DNA of 64,000 nt from an uncultured Bacteroidota bacterium (GCA_903824785.1 CAIJYD010000097.1:19338-83337); one strand, 5' to 3'; numbered from the stretch's first letter, positions 27,798 through 36,705 are shown. Program-made: numbers and translations. Notes: generated from the sequence alone by a model not told the origin.

Positions 27798-29951
27798 CTA
27801 TTTTTTCATAATTATCTCAAAGATAGAACCATCGTACGATTTATTAAATGATACCACAAATCCTTTCTCTGCAAGATCCCTGCCTGTTGTGACCATCACC
27901 AATTCACCAGAAGGGGCTTTTCTCACTTCATAAAACAGCTCCGGGTTGAGGTATTGCACAGTTACCTTTCGCTGATTTTCAGCCGATCCCTGCCGGAAGA
28001 TACCCACAATTCCACCCGACTTTGTTTCAGAATTGATACGTTGATATCCGTCCCAGTTCCCTTCTGCAGGTTCTCCATAGCCATGTAAATCCTGCCTGAA
28101 CGACATAAAATCATGTCTTGTCTGCATATTACGGAGCCAGTCGGCCCATGTTTTCATCCTGGCACGCTGTTCTTTGGATAAAAGACGCGGGTCTCCCAGA
28201 ACTATTGGCAGAGAACCCGCAAGTGACATAAGTGACAATTCAAAATCGGGGTCATCGAACTGCTGGTTGCCGATAACTAAAGCAGTGGAAGGAATTACAG
28301 GCGATCTCCACCACGACATTTGCCTTACACGCATTGAACCGAGAGGTGCTTTTTCTCCGAAATTGGAGAGCCAGTTACCCTCAGCATGCTTGCACATATC
28401 AAGATCAATAAGCTGGAGAGCGCCCATAGTTTCAAAGGTGCAATCGATAAACAGCCCGGGGATTTCCTCATGGAGGTCATCGAAAAGCTGCCACGTGCGA
28501 CGGTACATCTCCAGCATCGATTCATTTCTGTCTTTATGCAGAGGGTGGTTCGGAGCGTAGCAACCTGATCTGGTTTTATCGGTGGTATATGCACCTGTAA
28601 CAACAGCAAAATCGCCTTTAATATATTCAAGACCATGCTCCTTTGCAAGATTCATTATCACACCTTTAATATGATCATACCATCCGGTTGTCATGCACAT
28701 TGAGTATGTTTCCCATCCGTACATCTTATCAAAATCGGCATGAAGACTTATTGGTGAACCGTCAGCTTTTCGCACAGCCCATTCAGGATGTTGCTTATAA
28801 ACATTACTTTTCGACTCCGCTGCCCCTAAGCTGATCCAGACACCCGGCTTCATCCCTTTGGATTTAATATAGTCAAAAACAGGTTTAAGTCCATTTGGAA
28901 ATTTTTGTTTATTTATGCCCCAGTCACCGTACGAATCCTGCCATCCATCGTCGATCACAAACTCTTCTATACCGCATTCTGATGCAGCATCAGCCAGTTC
29001 AAAGATCAGTTTTTCGTCTATATTATGGAGGAAAGGGATCCATGTGTTGTAAACAAAAACAGGTTTCGTTTCAATTTTACTGAGCCTTGTACCCATATGG
29101 CGGCGCACATAATCGCTTACTGCTCCGCTAAGTACGGCATAAGGATCGTCAGACTTTTCATAAATGGCTGTAAAAACCCAGGTACTTTCCCATGGTTCAC
29201 CGGGTTTCAGCCATTTTCTGAATCCAAAATTCTGATCGGGAAATGTTAATCCTGTTGTAATCTGATCAGGCTTCAGAAACGCTGTCGTACGTTTCATAAC
29301 TCCGGGAGACTCATTTCCCAGAACAAAACCACGACGATGACTGACCTCATGAACAACAACTACAGGATCATACCAGTTGCCAATAAACTGACCCAATGAC
29401 TTTTGCCGTGCATAATCGTGCATCACCCAGCATTCAGTGCCAGTTCCTGAATATTTAAACCGCAGGCTCTCTATATCCAGAGCTTCCAGACTGATCTCTT
29501 TTTTGCCGGTATTTACAAAGGATATTTTTTTTCGTATTATGGGAAGTTCTGGATATAGCAGATAGGTAATGGTGATCCTGATTTTCGACCCGGGATGGTC
29601 AAGAACAACAACCGCTCCATCGCCTCTGTTTTCACTTTTAACCATTTCCACAGAAACCAGGTTCCAGTCATCAAGGCCGGAAAGAGCTACTCCATCAGCT
29701 TTAAAGGAAAAATCAGATGAACCTGCAGATAAAAATTCATCGCTGCTTCCTTTCAGAGCATAACTCTCTGACACGATCCCATGTTTCTCTGTGGCCAGAT
29801 TAATGACTCGTTTTACAACCCCGTTATCGAGGGTAAGAACGTTGCCATTTCGGGATGCAAATGGCTGAGCAACAAGGCTGCATGAAAGGGAAAGCAAAAT
29901 GAATCCTGAGATAAATTTCCTGACTGAGTTTGAAAAACAGATGGGTTTCAT
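27798..29951 (-). CDS. GH36-type alpha-galactosidase (secreted)
   Basis: 717 residues with a signal peptide (FISGFILLSLSCSLVAQ). The N-terminal beta-sandwich (about 30-290) leads into the melibiase barrel with FVIDDGWQDSYGDWG (332-346) and the probable nucleophile Asp447 in EYIKGDFAV. C-terminal to it are IPGLFIDCTFETMGALQLIDLD and MRVRQMSWWRSP. The family hydrolyses alpha-galactosides with retention; related subgroups take other sugars, so alpha-galactosidase is the best but not the only choice. The classical C-x-x-G-G acid/base segment of GH36 is not obvious here, which makes the exact subgroup uncertain. Confidence 0.83.
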   Translation of the reverse strand: MKPICFSNSVRKFISGFILLSLSCSLVAQPFASRNGNVLTLDNGVVKRVINLATEKHGIVSESYALKGSSDEFLSAGSSDFSFKADGVALSGLDDWNLVSVEMVKSENRGDGAVVVLDHPGSKIRITITYLLYPELPIIRKKISFVNTGKKEISLEALDIESLRFKYSGTGTECWVMHDYARQKSLGQFIGNWYDPVVVVHEVSHRRGFVLGNESPGVMKRTTAFLKPDQITTGLTFPDQNFGFRKWLKPGEPWESTWVFTAIYEKSDDPYAVLSGAVSDYVRRHMGTRLSKIETKPVFVYNTWIPFLHNIDEKLIFELADAASECGIEEFVIDDGWQDSYGDWGINKQKFPNGLKPVFDYIKSKGMKPGVWISLGAAESKSNVYKQHPEWAVRKADGSPISLHADFDKMYGWETYSMCMTTGWYDHIKGVIMNLAKEHGLEYIKGDFAVVTGAYTTDKTRSGCYAPNHPLHKDRNESMLEMYRRTWQLFDDLHEEIPGLFIDCTFETMGALQLIDLDMCKHAEGNWLSNFGEKAPLGSMRVRQMSWWRSPVIPSTALVIGNQQFDDPDFELSLMSLAGSLPIVLGDPRLLSKEQRARMKTWADWLRNMQTRHDFMSFRQDLHGYGEPAEGNWDGYQRINSETKSGGIVGIFRQGSAENQRKVTVQYLNPELFYEVRKAPSGELVMVTTGRDLAEKGFVVSFNKSYDGSIFEIIMKK

Positions 29952-30146
29952 AAGTAATATTTTTGTTCTGACTATTTTTTCTGAATATTGAAATGAATCT
30001 ATATTCTGTCCGTTACAATATTTGTATGTAAATATACAGTAATCGGTGTTTTTCCTACGTTACAGCTTAATAAAATTATATAAGTATCGGGTATCATGTA
30101 CATAAAATATATTCTTTTTTTTACCAATATTCCGTTTCTCCTGATT

Positions 30147-30169
30147 GGAGATTACCTTCGGTGAGTTCG
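30147..30169. repeat. Short interspersed repeat arm
   Basis: The 23 bases are the reverse complement of 18131-18153 with one mismatch. Both copies are intergenic. It appears to be part of the same dispersed repeat family, here without the CATTCCGAG palindrome. Confidence 0.65.
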
Positions 30170-30184
30170 TCCCGAAAAACAGAT

Positions 30185-30192
30185 TATCTTTG
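30185..30192 (+). promoter_or_regulatory. Predicted -7 element for the PorP/SprF unit
   Basis: TATCTTTG is a perfect TAnnTTTG. It would give an untranslated leader of about 85 bases before the ATG at 30285. The -33 element is unclear. Confidence 0.4.
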
Positions 30193-30284
30193 AAGAACTG
30201 AAACGCATAAACTTAAAAACATAATTTGCATTTATTGAATATTTGAATTAAGTTTATATTTCCAAACGATGTTGAGCTGAAACA

Positions 30285-31229
30285 ATGGCTAAAAAATCTA
30301 TATTTATTTTGATTTTTTCTTCCTTTTGCATTCTTGCAGCAGGACAGCAGACTCCGCTTTATCCTGTCTCCTACAGAATTATCACCCCTTTTGTGTTTAA
30401 TCCAGCTATAGCGGGCAGCAAAGATTTTTTTTCTATCGATCTTATTTCAAATAAATTCGGGAATTCCAATTCACAGGTTTTGAATGGAAATGCAAGGCTT
30501 AAAAGAGCAAACCATAATTATTTTTCAGCACCAAACGCTACGGAATACGCCAAGATAGCTGTAGGAGGATTAGTATTCAATGAGTTAAATGGGTTGTCAC
30601 GGAATATTGGAATCGGGGGTACAGGGGCGTATCATTTTCAATTGAAAAAAGATGGCCTCTCATATTTATCCGTCGGAGTAACCGGTAAAGCTATTTATAA
30701 TAAGTATTCCGGTGATCCGGATTTAGGGAGAGCGGCTAAAAGTACTCTTTTCCCCGATTTTGATGCCGGTTTATACTATTATAATACCAACCTCTTTGCA
30801 GGATTATCAGCAACAAATATCCTTGGGCATCTGGAAGATCCTGACAGTACCGGTTTTTATTCAATACAAGCTTCACGTCAGCTCTTTTTCCTTATAGGAT
30901 ACAAAATAGTTCTCAGTAAATCGCTTAACATATTACTGGAACCTTCAATTATCATAAATACAGGAGACTCCATTCCCTCGAAAAAAACTGATATGATTAA
31001 GCCCTCTTTAAAGCTTTATGCAGGAGATTTCTGTGTTGGAACCTATTTTAATGATTTCAGCAAATTATCTTTTTTTGCTCAGTATAAATATCCGGCATTT
31101 TATGTTGCCACCTATTTTGAAGTACCAAAAGGTTCTCCGTTTTATAAAAACCCTTTTCTTGCAGAATTTGCTTTAGGTTTAAATATATCAGCAATTAAAT
31201 CACGGTCATCCATACATAATCACTGGTAG
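30285..31229 (+). CDS. PorP/SprF-family outer-membrane protein
   Basis: 314 residues with a signal peptide (IFILIFSSFCILAAGQQ). It shows the family opening QTPLYPVSYRIITPFVFNPAIAGSKDF and then a beta-barrel of amphipathic strands (LSYLSVGVTGKAIYNKY, LYYYNTNLFAGLSATNILG). PorP/SprF proteins are T9SS outer-membrane components or paralogs tied to surface adhesins. The paralog count per genome is high, so a dedicated role with the next gene is more likely than the core T9SS function. The next gene starts about 20 bp downstream in the same direction. Confidence 0.85.
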   Translation: MAKKSIFILIFSSFCILAAGQQTPLYPVSYRIITPFVFNPAIAGSKDFFSIDLISNKFGNSNSQVLNGNARLKRANHNYFSAPNATEYAKIAVGGLVFNELNGLSRNIGIGGTGAYHFQLKKDGLSYLSVGVTGKAIYNKYSGDPDLGRAAKSTLFPDFDAGLYYYNTNLFAGLSATNILGHLEDPDSTGFYSIQASRQLFFLIGYKIVLSKSLNILLEPSIIINTGDSIPSKKTDMIKPSLKLYAGDFCVGTYFNDFSKLSFFAQYKYPAFYVATYFEVPKGSPFYKNPFLAEFALGLNISAIKSRSSIHNHW

Positions 31230-31248
31230 CCGGGTTTTGAAAAATATT

Positions 31249-32772
31249 ATGAAAAAGCTATCCGGAATATTAATATTTCTTGCGGCAACTATCAGCCTTC
31301 AGGCGACTGTTTTAGCTAACAATAGGCTGAAGGAGATTAACAGTTTCTCAGGTAAAACGGTAAAATCCGATTCTTCAGATATTAACCGGTACATAAAAGT
31401 AGTTCCGTTTAAACTTAACATCCTGCAGCCATCTTCCGGGGTTCAATACTTTAAAGATGGGATCATATTCCTTTCATCATCAAAAACCGAGAGTAATATG
31501 CTGTCTCAGCATTTATCCTTCGGTGAAATTCATACCCGGTATGCGGAGTTAAAGGATTCCATTCTTACCAATCAAAGGCCATTTTCTCCAACCTCCGCCT
31601 TTCTTTTTCCAAGTGAAGGACTTACTTTCAGCAGAGATTTCAATCTCATGTATTTCACCGGAATCTCAAAAAAAGAAGATACTGAAAAAATCTATTGTGC
31701 AAATTTTTCATCGGGAGAAGGAATATCGGGTGATTGGAAAATTGATACTAACCCGCTGAGTTTTTGCAATGATCAATCAATTTATACTCATCCCGCATTA
31801 TCAGAGGATGGAAACTTAATGATCTTCTCGTCAAACTGTTCAGGGACTCTTGGTGGAATGGACCTGTTTCTGACGAGGCAAAATGGAGGAACATGGTCGG
31901 TGCCGGAAAACCTTGGCAGGGAAATCAATACAAAATCGAACGAACTTTTTCCCTACCTGGATTCTGAGAACAACCTCTTTTTCTCATCTGATGGACAATG
32001 GGGATATGGAGGATATGACATATTTGTTTGTAAATACAGGAATGGCAGCTGGACAAGACCTGTAAACCTTTCAAAAGCTGTAAATTCTGAAGCGGATGAA
32101 ATTGCGTTTACTATGAGAAAAGACAGGATGGCTGCATTTTATTCCGTTAAGCAGAAGAAAGATAACAGTTTGTCACAACTTTACCTGGTTGGAATCAACC
32201 CCAGTACAACCACTGATAATACCTTAACACTTTCCCAGTTACTAATAAATCCCGGCCAGGAAAACCGGAATGAAACGGAGACAATTCATACCATAGCAAA
32301 AATGGGAGAAGTCCCGGTTCAAGCAATAGATACCAGTAAAATAACTTCAGATCAGGCAGGGAAATCAGAAACGATAATCAAGAGCAGGCCACAAACAAAT
32401 GCTGATTCGAAAAAAACTACTGAGAACAAGCCTGTTCCGGAAGCTTTACCAGAAGTTCAAAAGTCAATATCAAAACCAATAGTCAGGCAATCTGCTCAAA
32501 ACAACGAAATAAGCAATACTGTAATATACAGGGTTCAGATCATTTCAAATATTAAACCTAAAGGAACTTATATGATCACTATCGGAAATAACAGTTTCAA
32601 GACATTTGAGTATTTATCCGGAGGAGCATATCGCACATGTGTTGGGGAATTCAATATATTGTCTTCTGCAAAGGAATTACAGAATAGCTTAAGAAAATCG
32701 GGCTACCCTCAGGCATTTGTAGTAGCATTTATAAATAATTTCAGATCAAACGACCCGCTCTTGTTCAGATAA
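31249..32772 (+). CDS. PD40 beta-propeller protein with SPOR-like C-terminus
   Basis: 507 residues with a signal peptide (SGILIFLAATISLQATVLA). Residues about 60-330 carry WD40-like PD40 repeats (HPALSEDGNLMIFSSNCSGTLGGMDLFL, read in parts; DGQWGYGGYDIFVCKYRNGSW). A low-complexity Lys/Glu/Pro linker (about 340-420) follows, and the last about 75 residues are SPOR-like (VIYRVQIISN, GAYRTCVGEFNILSSAKELQNSLRKSG, AFVVAFINN). PorE-type T9SS proteins share the PD40 part but end in an OmpA peptidoglycan-binding domain; here a SPOR-like domain may replace that link. A TTG at 31237 is in frame; the ATG at 31249 is preferred. It is the second gene of the PorP/SprF unit. Confidence 0.75.
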   Translation: MKKLSGILIFLAATISLQATVLANNRLKEINSFSGKTVKSDSSDINRYIKVVPFKLNILQPSSGVQYFKDGIIFLSSSKTESNMLSQHLSFGEIHTRYAELKDSILTNQRPFSPTSAFLFPSEGLTFSRDFNLMYFTGISKKEDTEKIYCANFSSGEGISGDWKIDTNPLSFCNDQSIYTHPALSEDGNLMIFSSNCSGTLGGMDLFLTRQNGGTWSVPENLGREINTKSNELFPYLDSENNLFFSSDGQWGYGGYDIFVCKYRNGSWTRPVNLSKAVNSEADEIAFTMRKDRMAAFYSVKQKKDNSLSQLYLVGINPSTTTDNTLTLSQLLINPGQENRNETETIHTIAKMGEVPVQAIDTSKITSDQAGKSETIIKSRPQTNADSKKTTENKPVPEALPEVQKSISKPIVRQSAQNNEISNTVIYRVQIISNIKPKGTYMITIGNNSFKTFEYLSGGAYRTCVGEFNILSSAKELQNSLRKSGYPQAFVVAFINNFRSNDPLLFR

Positions 32773-32858
32773 TAGATTTTTTTTAAAAGAAATGATCAAT
32801 TTCTGAACGGATAATAAATATCAAAAGAATCTCTGGAAATATTCAGACCTGCAAGTGG

Positions 32859-33320
32859 TTAGATAAAAACGAGTGTATCCTTAATTACATCACCATTATC
32901 ATCTGTACCGTAGACTTTTAGTCCAATGCTTGCAATCGCACCATGAAATATATCTGTAATTGGAGCGAAAACATCTTTGATATCTTCAAATTCTTTCATC
33001 TCATCAAACTCATCGAGAGGAAGATACAGGTGTATAAATAAGACATAATTCGGCTGATCTATTTTGATCAGAACTTTAAGAATTTTTGCCAGCCACAACG
33101 ATGAAGAAGTATTGAAATACTCCAGATTAAACCGCAAATTGGTCGTTGGCTTGGGATTTAAGATATATTCTTTAACCCAGTTAAAAACAGGCTCGTAAAT
33201 TTTTGCAGCATTTTCAGGAATTGACTTGCCTGAAAAAATAAGATCTCCTGTCGATTGATTCAGATCAATTTGAGGAGTTTTGGGTGTTTGCTCAATCATT
33301 AAGCGCTGAAGTTCATTCAT
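32859..33320 (-). CDS. SiaC-family (DUF1987) regulatory phosphoprotein
   Basis: 153 residues from the chosen ATG, which has a good ribosome-binding site (AAAGGAG, spaced 8 bases). The fold matches DUF1987/SiaC: IDLNQSTGDLIFSGKSIPENAAKIYEP, then NLRFNLEYFNTSSSLWLAKIL with the Thr/Ser-Ser pair that is the phosphorylation site in the family, and NYVLFIHLYLPLDEF. SiaC works with a SiaA-type phosphatase and a SiaB-type kinase and, in pseudomonads, controls diguanylate cyclase and biofilm formation. No SiaA/SiaB partner is in the window. It stands alone next to the start of the polysaccharide locus. Confidence 0.82.
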   Translation of the reverse strand: MNELQRLMIEQTPKTPQIDLNQSTGDLIFSGKSIPENAAKIYEPVFNWVKEYILNPKPTTNLRFNLEYFNTSSSLWLAKILKVLIKIDQPNYVLFIHLYLPLDEFDEMKEFEDIKDVFAPITDIFHGAIASIGLKVYGTDDNGDVIKDTLVFI

Positions 33321-33379
33321 AACAAACTCCTTTGATGGTTTACTAAATAACATATCTCAATACATATAAAATATATTGT

Positions 33380-33387
33380 CAAATTTA
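33380..33387 (-). promoter_or_regulatory. Predicted -7 element for the SiaC-type gene
   Basis: TAAATTTG on the minus strand matches TAnnTTTG, 60 bases before the ATG at 33320. An imperfect -33 is seen. Confidence 0.38.
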
Positions 33388-33806
33388 TCGCTAATTTCTG
33401 CCTACAGAAACATTTTAATGAAAAATAGGGGCCTGTTCGTCAAATAAATTGGTAGTTTGATATAAAAAACATGATATTACTGATTATTGAACCTCCTTTT
33501 TGTAAAAATATTTGAAATAAATGAATAAAGGAAGGAAAATAATGAAGAATTGCCAGAGTTCCGTAAAAGATCGTTTCACAGAAATAATTAAAACTTAGAA
33601 AAACGAGTGATTGAATTATTGCGAGGTTTACGGTTAAAATAAATAAAGGCTTCTATAATTTCCCGGATTAATAACTTCAAAAAAGATCAGCCTACTGATT
33701 TTTCAGGTCAAAATATTACAAAATTGACATTTATTAGCTAAAGTACTGATATTCAACGTCTATACCCATAAAATATCAATCCCGGATTTTTTAACCTCAT
33801 AAATCC

Positions 33807-33965
33807 GCCATTGGTCAAAATCTGAAAAACAGGATCTGCTAATGATAAAACCAAATCTATACTTTCTATCTGTTTAAATATCTGCATGTTGCAATTACAG
33901 GGATACTTAAATGCTCCAAATAGGATGAAATTTTTAATAAATTTCAGCTGGTTTTGACCAACGGG
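33807..33965. repeat. 159-bp inverted-repeat-bounded leader element, copy 1
   Basis: GCCATTGGTCAAAA (33807-33820) is repeated inverted as TTTTGACCAACGGG (33952-33965): 12 of 14 bases pair, and the core TTGGTCAAAA is perfect. Inside is a short hairpin-like sequence (GAAATTT TTAAT AAATTTC, about 33927-33945). A second element at 36441-36599 has the same arms, the same 159-bp total length and the same distance to its downstream gene. It could be a protein-binding operator pair, a recombinase site pair or an RNA structure; sequence alone does not decide. Confidence 0.7.
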
Positions 33966-34071
33966 ACCATTTACCTTATCAACGTAAATTATTCATAGTT
34001 TTCTTTCCATTTTCCTGCGACTAACAACAATTCCAAAGCCCGCGGATTTGCCCTCACAGAGGTTTAACCTA

Positions 34072-34102
34072 TTGACACAGACTATCTTATTACATAATTT
34101 TA
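34072..34102 (+). promoter_or_regulatory. Predicted promoter of the first sugar-transferase cassette
   Basis: TTG (34072-34074), 20 bases of spacer, then TAATTTTA (34095-34102), close to the Bacteroidota -33 TTG / -7 TAnnTTTG layout. The same sequence with the same spacer is found at 36706-36736, and conservation between the copies supports function. The start codon is 24 bases downstream, so the leader would be short. Confidence 0.5.
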
Positions 34103-34126
34103 TTTCTGAATTAAAACGCATTACAA

Positions 34127-34759
34127 ATGAAAAACATGACAGAAATAAAAGGAACGGATTTAGTTAACAATCAAAGATTTAACAGCCTGAATAACCAGGA
34201 GAGCAATTCATCGGATTTAATTAATAATGTTCAGGTTTCTGAGATTATTGCTGCTGAAGGCGGTGAAACTTTCAATAAATACGTTGAAGGATTAGGGCTT
34301 TCAGGAGATCCTAATCTGGTTGTTCTTTCGTCAATGCACCATTATTATTATGATGCTGAAGAAATGAAGAATGTTAAAACAGTTATTAACATGAAAGAGC
34401 TGAACAAATTTAAACAGATAAAAAGCCTTCTTCATTCAATGTTTCATATTCTTCCATCCAGAAGCAATTTTATCGGATGTTTCATTGACAACGAAAAACA
34501 GAACGGATATGCTTTAAGGAATAATCTTTCGGAATCTCATTCAATAAGAAATTCCGAGGACATTGAAAATGGTATTGTATCGCGTATACCTTTTCTTAAT
34601 ATGATCTATAGCATAATGGACTCCAGAGTGAATAAATTTTTATCAAAAAGAAATGTAACTTTATTGCTGGAAGATCATGGGTTTAAGGTATTAAACATGA
34701 CTGAGATAAACGGCCTTACATATTTTCGTGCACAATCTCTTCGTGCTGCCATAAACTAG
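34127..34759 (+). CDS. Uncharacterised 210-aa protein of the duplicated cassette, copy 1
   Basis: Cytoplasmic, no leader. The N-terminal 35 residues are variable and Asn/Ser-rich; the rest is well conserved with the copy at 36761. Blocks are VSEIIAAEGGE, DPNLVVLSSMHHYYYDAEEM, KNVKTVINMKELN, SNFIGCFIDNEKQN, ENGIVSRIPFLNMIYSIMDS and GFKVLNMTEINGLTYFRAQ. The run from LHSMFHILPSRSNFIG to the end has the spacing of the later beta strands of a class I methyltransferase, but a G-x-G-x-G SAM motif is absent. That resemblance is weak and is inference. It lies 77 bp before a sugar-1-phosphate transferase in the same direction. Confidence 0.7.
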   Translation: MKNMTEIKGTDLVNNQRFNSLNNQESNSSDLINNVQVSEIIAAEGGETFNKYVEGLGLSGDPNLVVLSSMHHYYYDAEEMKNVKTVINMKELNKFKQIKSLLHSMFHILPSRSNFIGCFIDNEKQNGYALRNNLSESHSIRNSEDIENGIVSRIPFLNMIYSIMDSRVNKFLSKRNVTLLLEDHGFKVLNMTEINGLTYFRAQSLRAAIN

Positions 34760-34836
34760 TTACAAATGAGGGAGATGGCTGAAAGCAATTTTCCTGTAAA
34801 AAAGTCTGACCCCATTAATAAGGTAGCTTACAAACT

Positions 34837-36288
34837 ATGGAAATCTTTAGTTTTCTGGTTCGCCTAAAAATAATTCCCTTTCTAAAGAAATGGAACCTGA
34901 TGAATTTTTTACTGGGGGCTATTGATATTCTGGCAATTGCTGGTGCTTTTCAATGTTCATATTATTTAATTTACCATAGAATAGGCGGATTCTTTTTTTC
35001 AGAATTGAGGTTATTAAAACTTTTCATTTTAATAATGCCCTTCTGGCTGATTATCTTATACCTGATACAAATCACCGAGATCCCCAGAACAAAGCGTTAC
35101 AGGGTACTTTTCTTTGAATATCTTCAATCGGCAGTTTTAATAATACTTCTTTTAATGATATTTTATTTTGTATTCAAACTCTACGAAATATCCAGGATAT
35201 TCCTGATCATGTTTGCAGTTCTGGGGTTCGTTTTCCTGTTTTTTGCACGACTGACGGAATATAAAGTTTTCAAACTTTACAGAGCCGAAGGACATAATTA
35301 TATAAATGTGGTTTTAATCGCTGACGATACATCAGAGTCCTTTATTGAAAGCCTTGTTGAAAATAAGGAATGGGGATACAGGATTATCGCGATATTTTCC
35401 GGATCTGAAATTCTAAAAGAGAAATTTGAAAAATCCATTATTCTTATTTCCGACGAGTATTTAGCTGTAATCAATGACCTTATGGAGGTGGACATAATTG
35501 ATGAGGTCCTTTACATTAAGAATAAGGTAGTTCCATCAGAAGTTAGAAAACTGGTAAGTTCATGTGAAGAGCTGGGGGTAGTATTCAGGCTTAAATACGA
35601 AGATAATAAAATAAATCTTTCCAATGCAGTAAAAACGAATATTGCAAATATAAAATTTCTGAATTTCAGTAATATCCCTCATAACTCATATGCCCTGACA
35701 ATTAAAAAAATAGTTGATATAAGCATATCGCTTTTTATGACTATAACATTGTCCCCGGCTTTACTTTTTATTGCTCTCCTGGTAAAAACAACCTCTCCGG
35801 GCCCGATAGTTTACAGGCAGGCCAGAGTTGGCCTGAGAGGGCGAAAGTTCAATCTTTACAAATTCAGGACTATGGTTGCCGATGCTGAGAAACTAAGAAA
35901 TAAACTTGATTCCGAGAATGAAGTTGACGGCCCGGTTTTCAAAATGAAGAACGATCCAAGAGTTACAAAAGTTGGTAGTTTTCTTCGCAAAACAGGATTA
36001 GATGAACTGCCTCAGCTTTTTAACATTCTCAAAGGAGAAATGTCTTTAATTGGCCCCCGGCCTCCAATTCTGAGTGAAACACTGCAATACAAAAGGTGGC
36101 AGTTAAGGCGTCTTTCCGTTAAACCCGGACTATCGTGTTTCTGGCAAATAAAACCTGATAGAAACAGCATAAGGTTTGAAAGATGGATGGAACTCGATTT
36201 AGCATATATCGATAACTGGTCACTTCGTCTCGATCTCCTCATTTTCCTTCGAACTATAAAGACTGTATTTCTCAGAACAGGTCTTTAG
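34837..36288 (+). CDS. Exopolysaccharide polyprenyl glycosylphosphotransferase, copy 1
   Basis: 483 residues. The N-terminal half has several membrane segments (about 20-150) and a CoA-binding-like middle (VVLIADDTSESFIESLVENK). A further membrane segment lies near residue 300, followed by the bacterial sugar transferase domain: YRQARVGLRGRKFNLYKFRTM (about 324-344), GLDELPQLFNILKGEMSLIG (about 388-407), and PGLSCFWQI. This enzyme type transfers a sugar-1-phosphate from a nucleotide sugar to undecaprenyl phosphate and so starts repeat-unit assembly. A close copy follows at 37470-38921 with the same length. Confidence 0.92.
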   Translation: MEIFSFLVRLKIIPFLKKWNLMNFLLGAIDILAIAGAFQCSYYLIYHRIGGFFFSELRLLKLFILIMPFWLIILYLIQITEIPRTKRYRVLFFEYLQSAVLIILLLMIFYFVFKLYEISRIFLIMFAVLGFVFLFFARLTEYKVFKLYRAEGHNYINVVLIADDTSESFIESLVENKEWGYRIIAIFSGSEILKEKFEKSIILISDEYLAVINDLMEVDIIDEVLYIKNKVVPSEVRKLVSSCEELGVVFRLKYEDNKINLSNAVKTNIANIKFLNFSNIPHNSYALTIKKIVDISISLFMTITLSPALLFIALLVKTTSPGPIVYRQARVGLRGRKFNLYKFRTMVADAEKLRNKLDSENEVDGPVFKMKNDPRVTKVGSFLRKTGLDELPQLFNILKGEMSLIGPRPPILSETLQYKRWQLRRLSVKPGLSCFWQIKPDRNSIRFERWMELDLAYIDNWSLRLDLLIFLRTIKTVFLRTGL

Positions 36289-36440
36289 TATTTCCGGAAA
36301 CATTCTCAGATCCGGAATAAACGATTCAGACACCTCTTTTCCCACAAAATCACTAATAACTAAAAATTAACGTAAATCATTGTATTTCTGTATATTAACT
36401 GAAATATGTGATTTTTCATGATTTTCACCACAAAAAATCA

Positions 36441-36599
36441 GCCATTGGTCAAAATACAAATATCACAATATCTCATTGATTTATCTTTTATCAGCCTTTA
36501 TATCTATCTGTTTATCTATTGTTTACGATTTGTCTGACGAGTTTAAATCCGAAATTTTAATGAAAATCTTATAAATTTCATTCAGTTTTGACCAACGGC
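36441..36599. repeat. 159-bp inverted-repeat-bounded leader element, copy 2
   Basis: GCCATTGGTCAAAA (36441-36454) mirrors TTTTGACCAACGGC (36586-36599); 13 of 14 bases pair. Total length is 159 bp, exactly as in copy 1, and the offset between the two elements (2634 bp) equals the offset between the two 210-aa gene starts. The interior has diverged much more than the arms (small insertions and deletions that cancel), which argues that arm sequence and spacing are under selection. Confidence 0.72.
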
Positions 36600-36705
36600 G
36601 TAAAATAGTTTACCAACGTATTTTTTTCATAGATTTTCCTCCATTTTTCAAAGACTAACCCAAAATACGGAACCCGCTGATTCACCCTAAGCGGGGCTCA
36701 ACCTA

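Larger units (their letters stand above)
29952..30284. other. 333-bp divergent intergenic region
   Basis: This lies between the leftward GH36 gene and the rightward PorP/SprF gene. It contains one arm of the interspersed repeat (30147-30169) and a full -7 element (30185-30192). No coding frame is convincing. Confidence 0.6.
33321..34126. other. 806-bp divergent intergenic region ahead of the polysaccharide locus
   Basis: It holds the SiaC promoter region on the left, about 400 bases without clear features, and then a 159-bp inverted-repeat-bounded element (33807-33965) followed by a conserved leader and promoter (34072-34102). The right 320 bases are recognisably repeated at 36441-36760. No coding frame is convincing. 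Confidence 0.6.

Noticed and set aside
33807..33965. Reading the inverted-repeat element as a proven phase-variable invertible promoter
   Set aside because: The best promoter match lies outside the element, the arms are short (14 bases, imperfect) and no recombinase gene is in the window. Kept only as one hypothesis.
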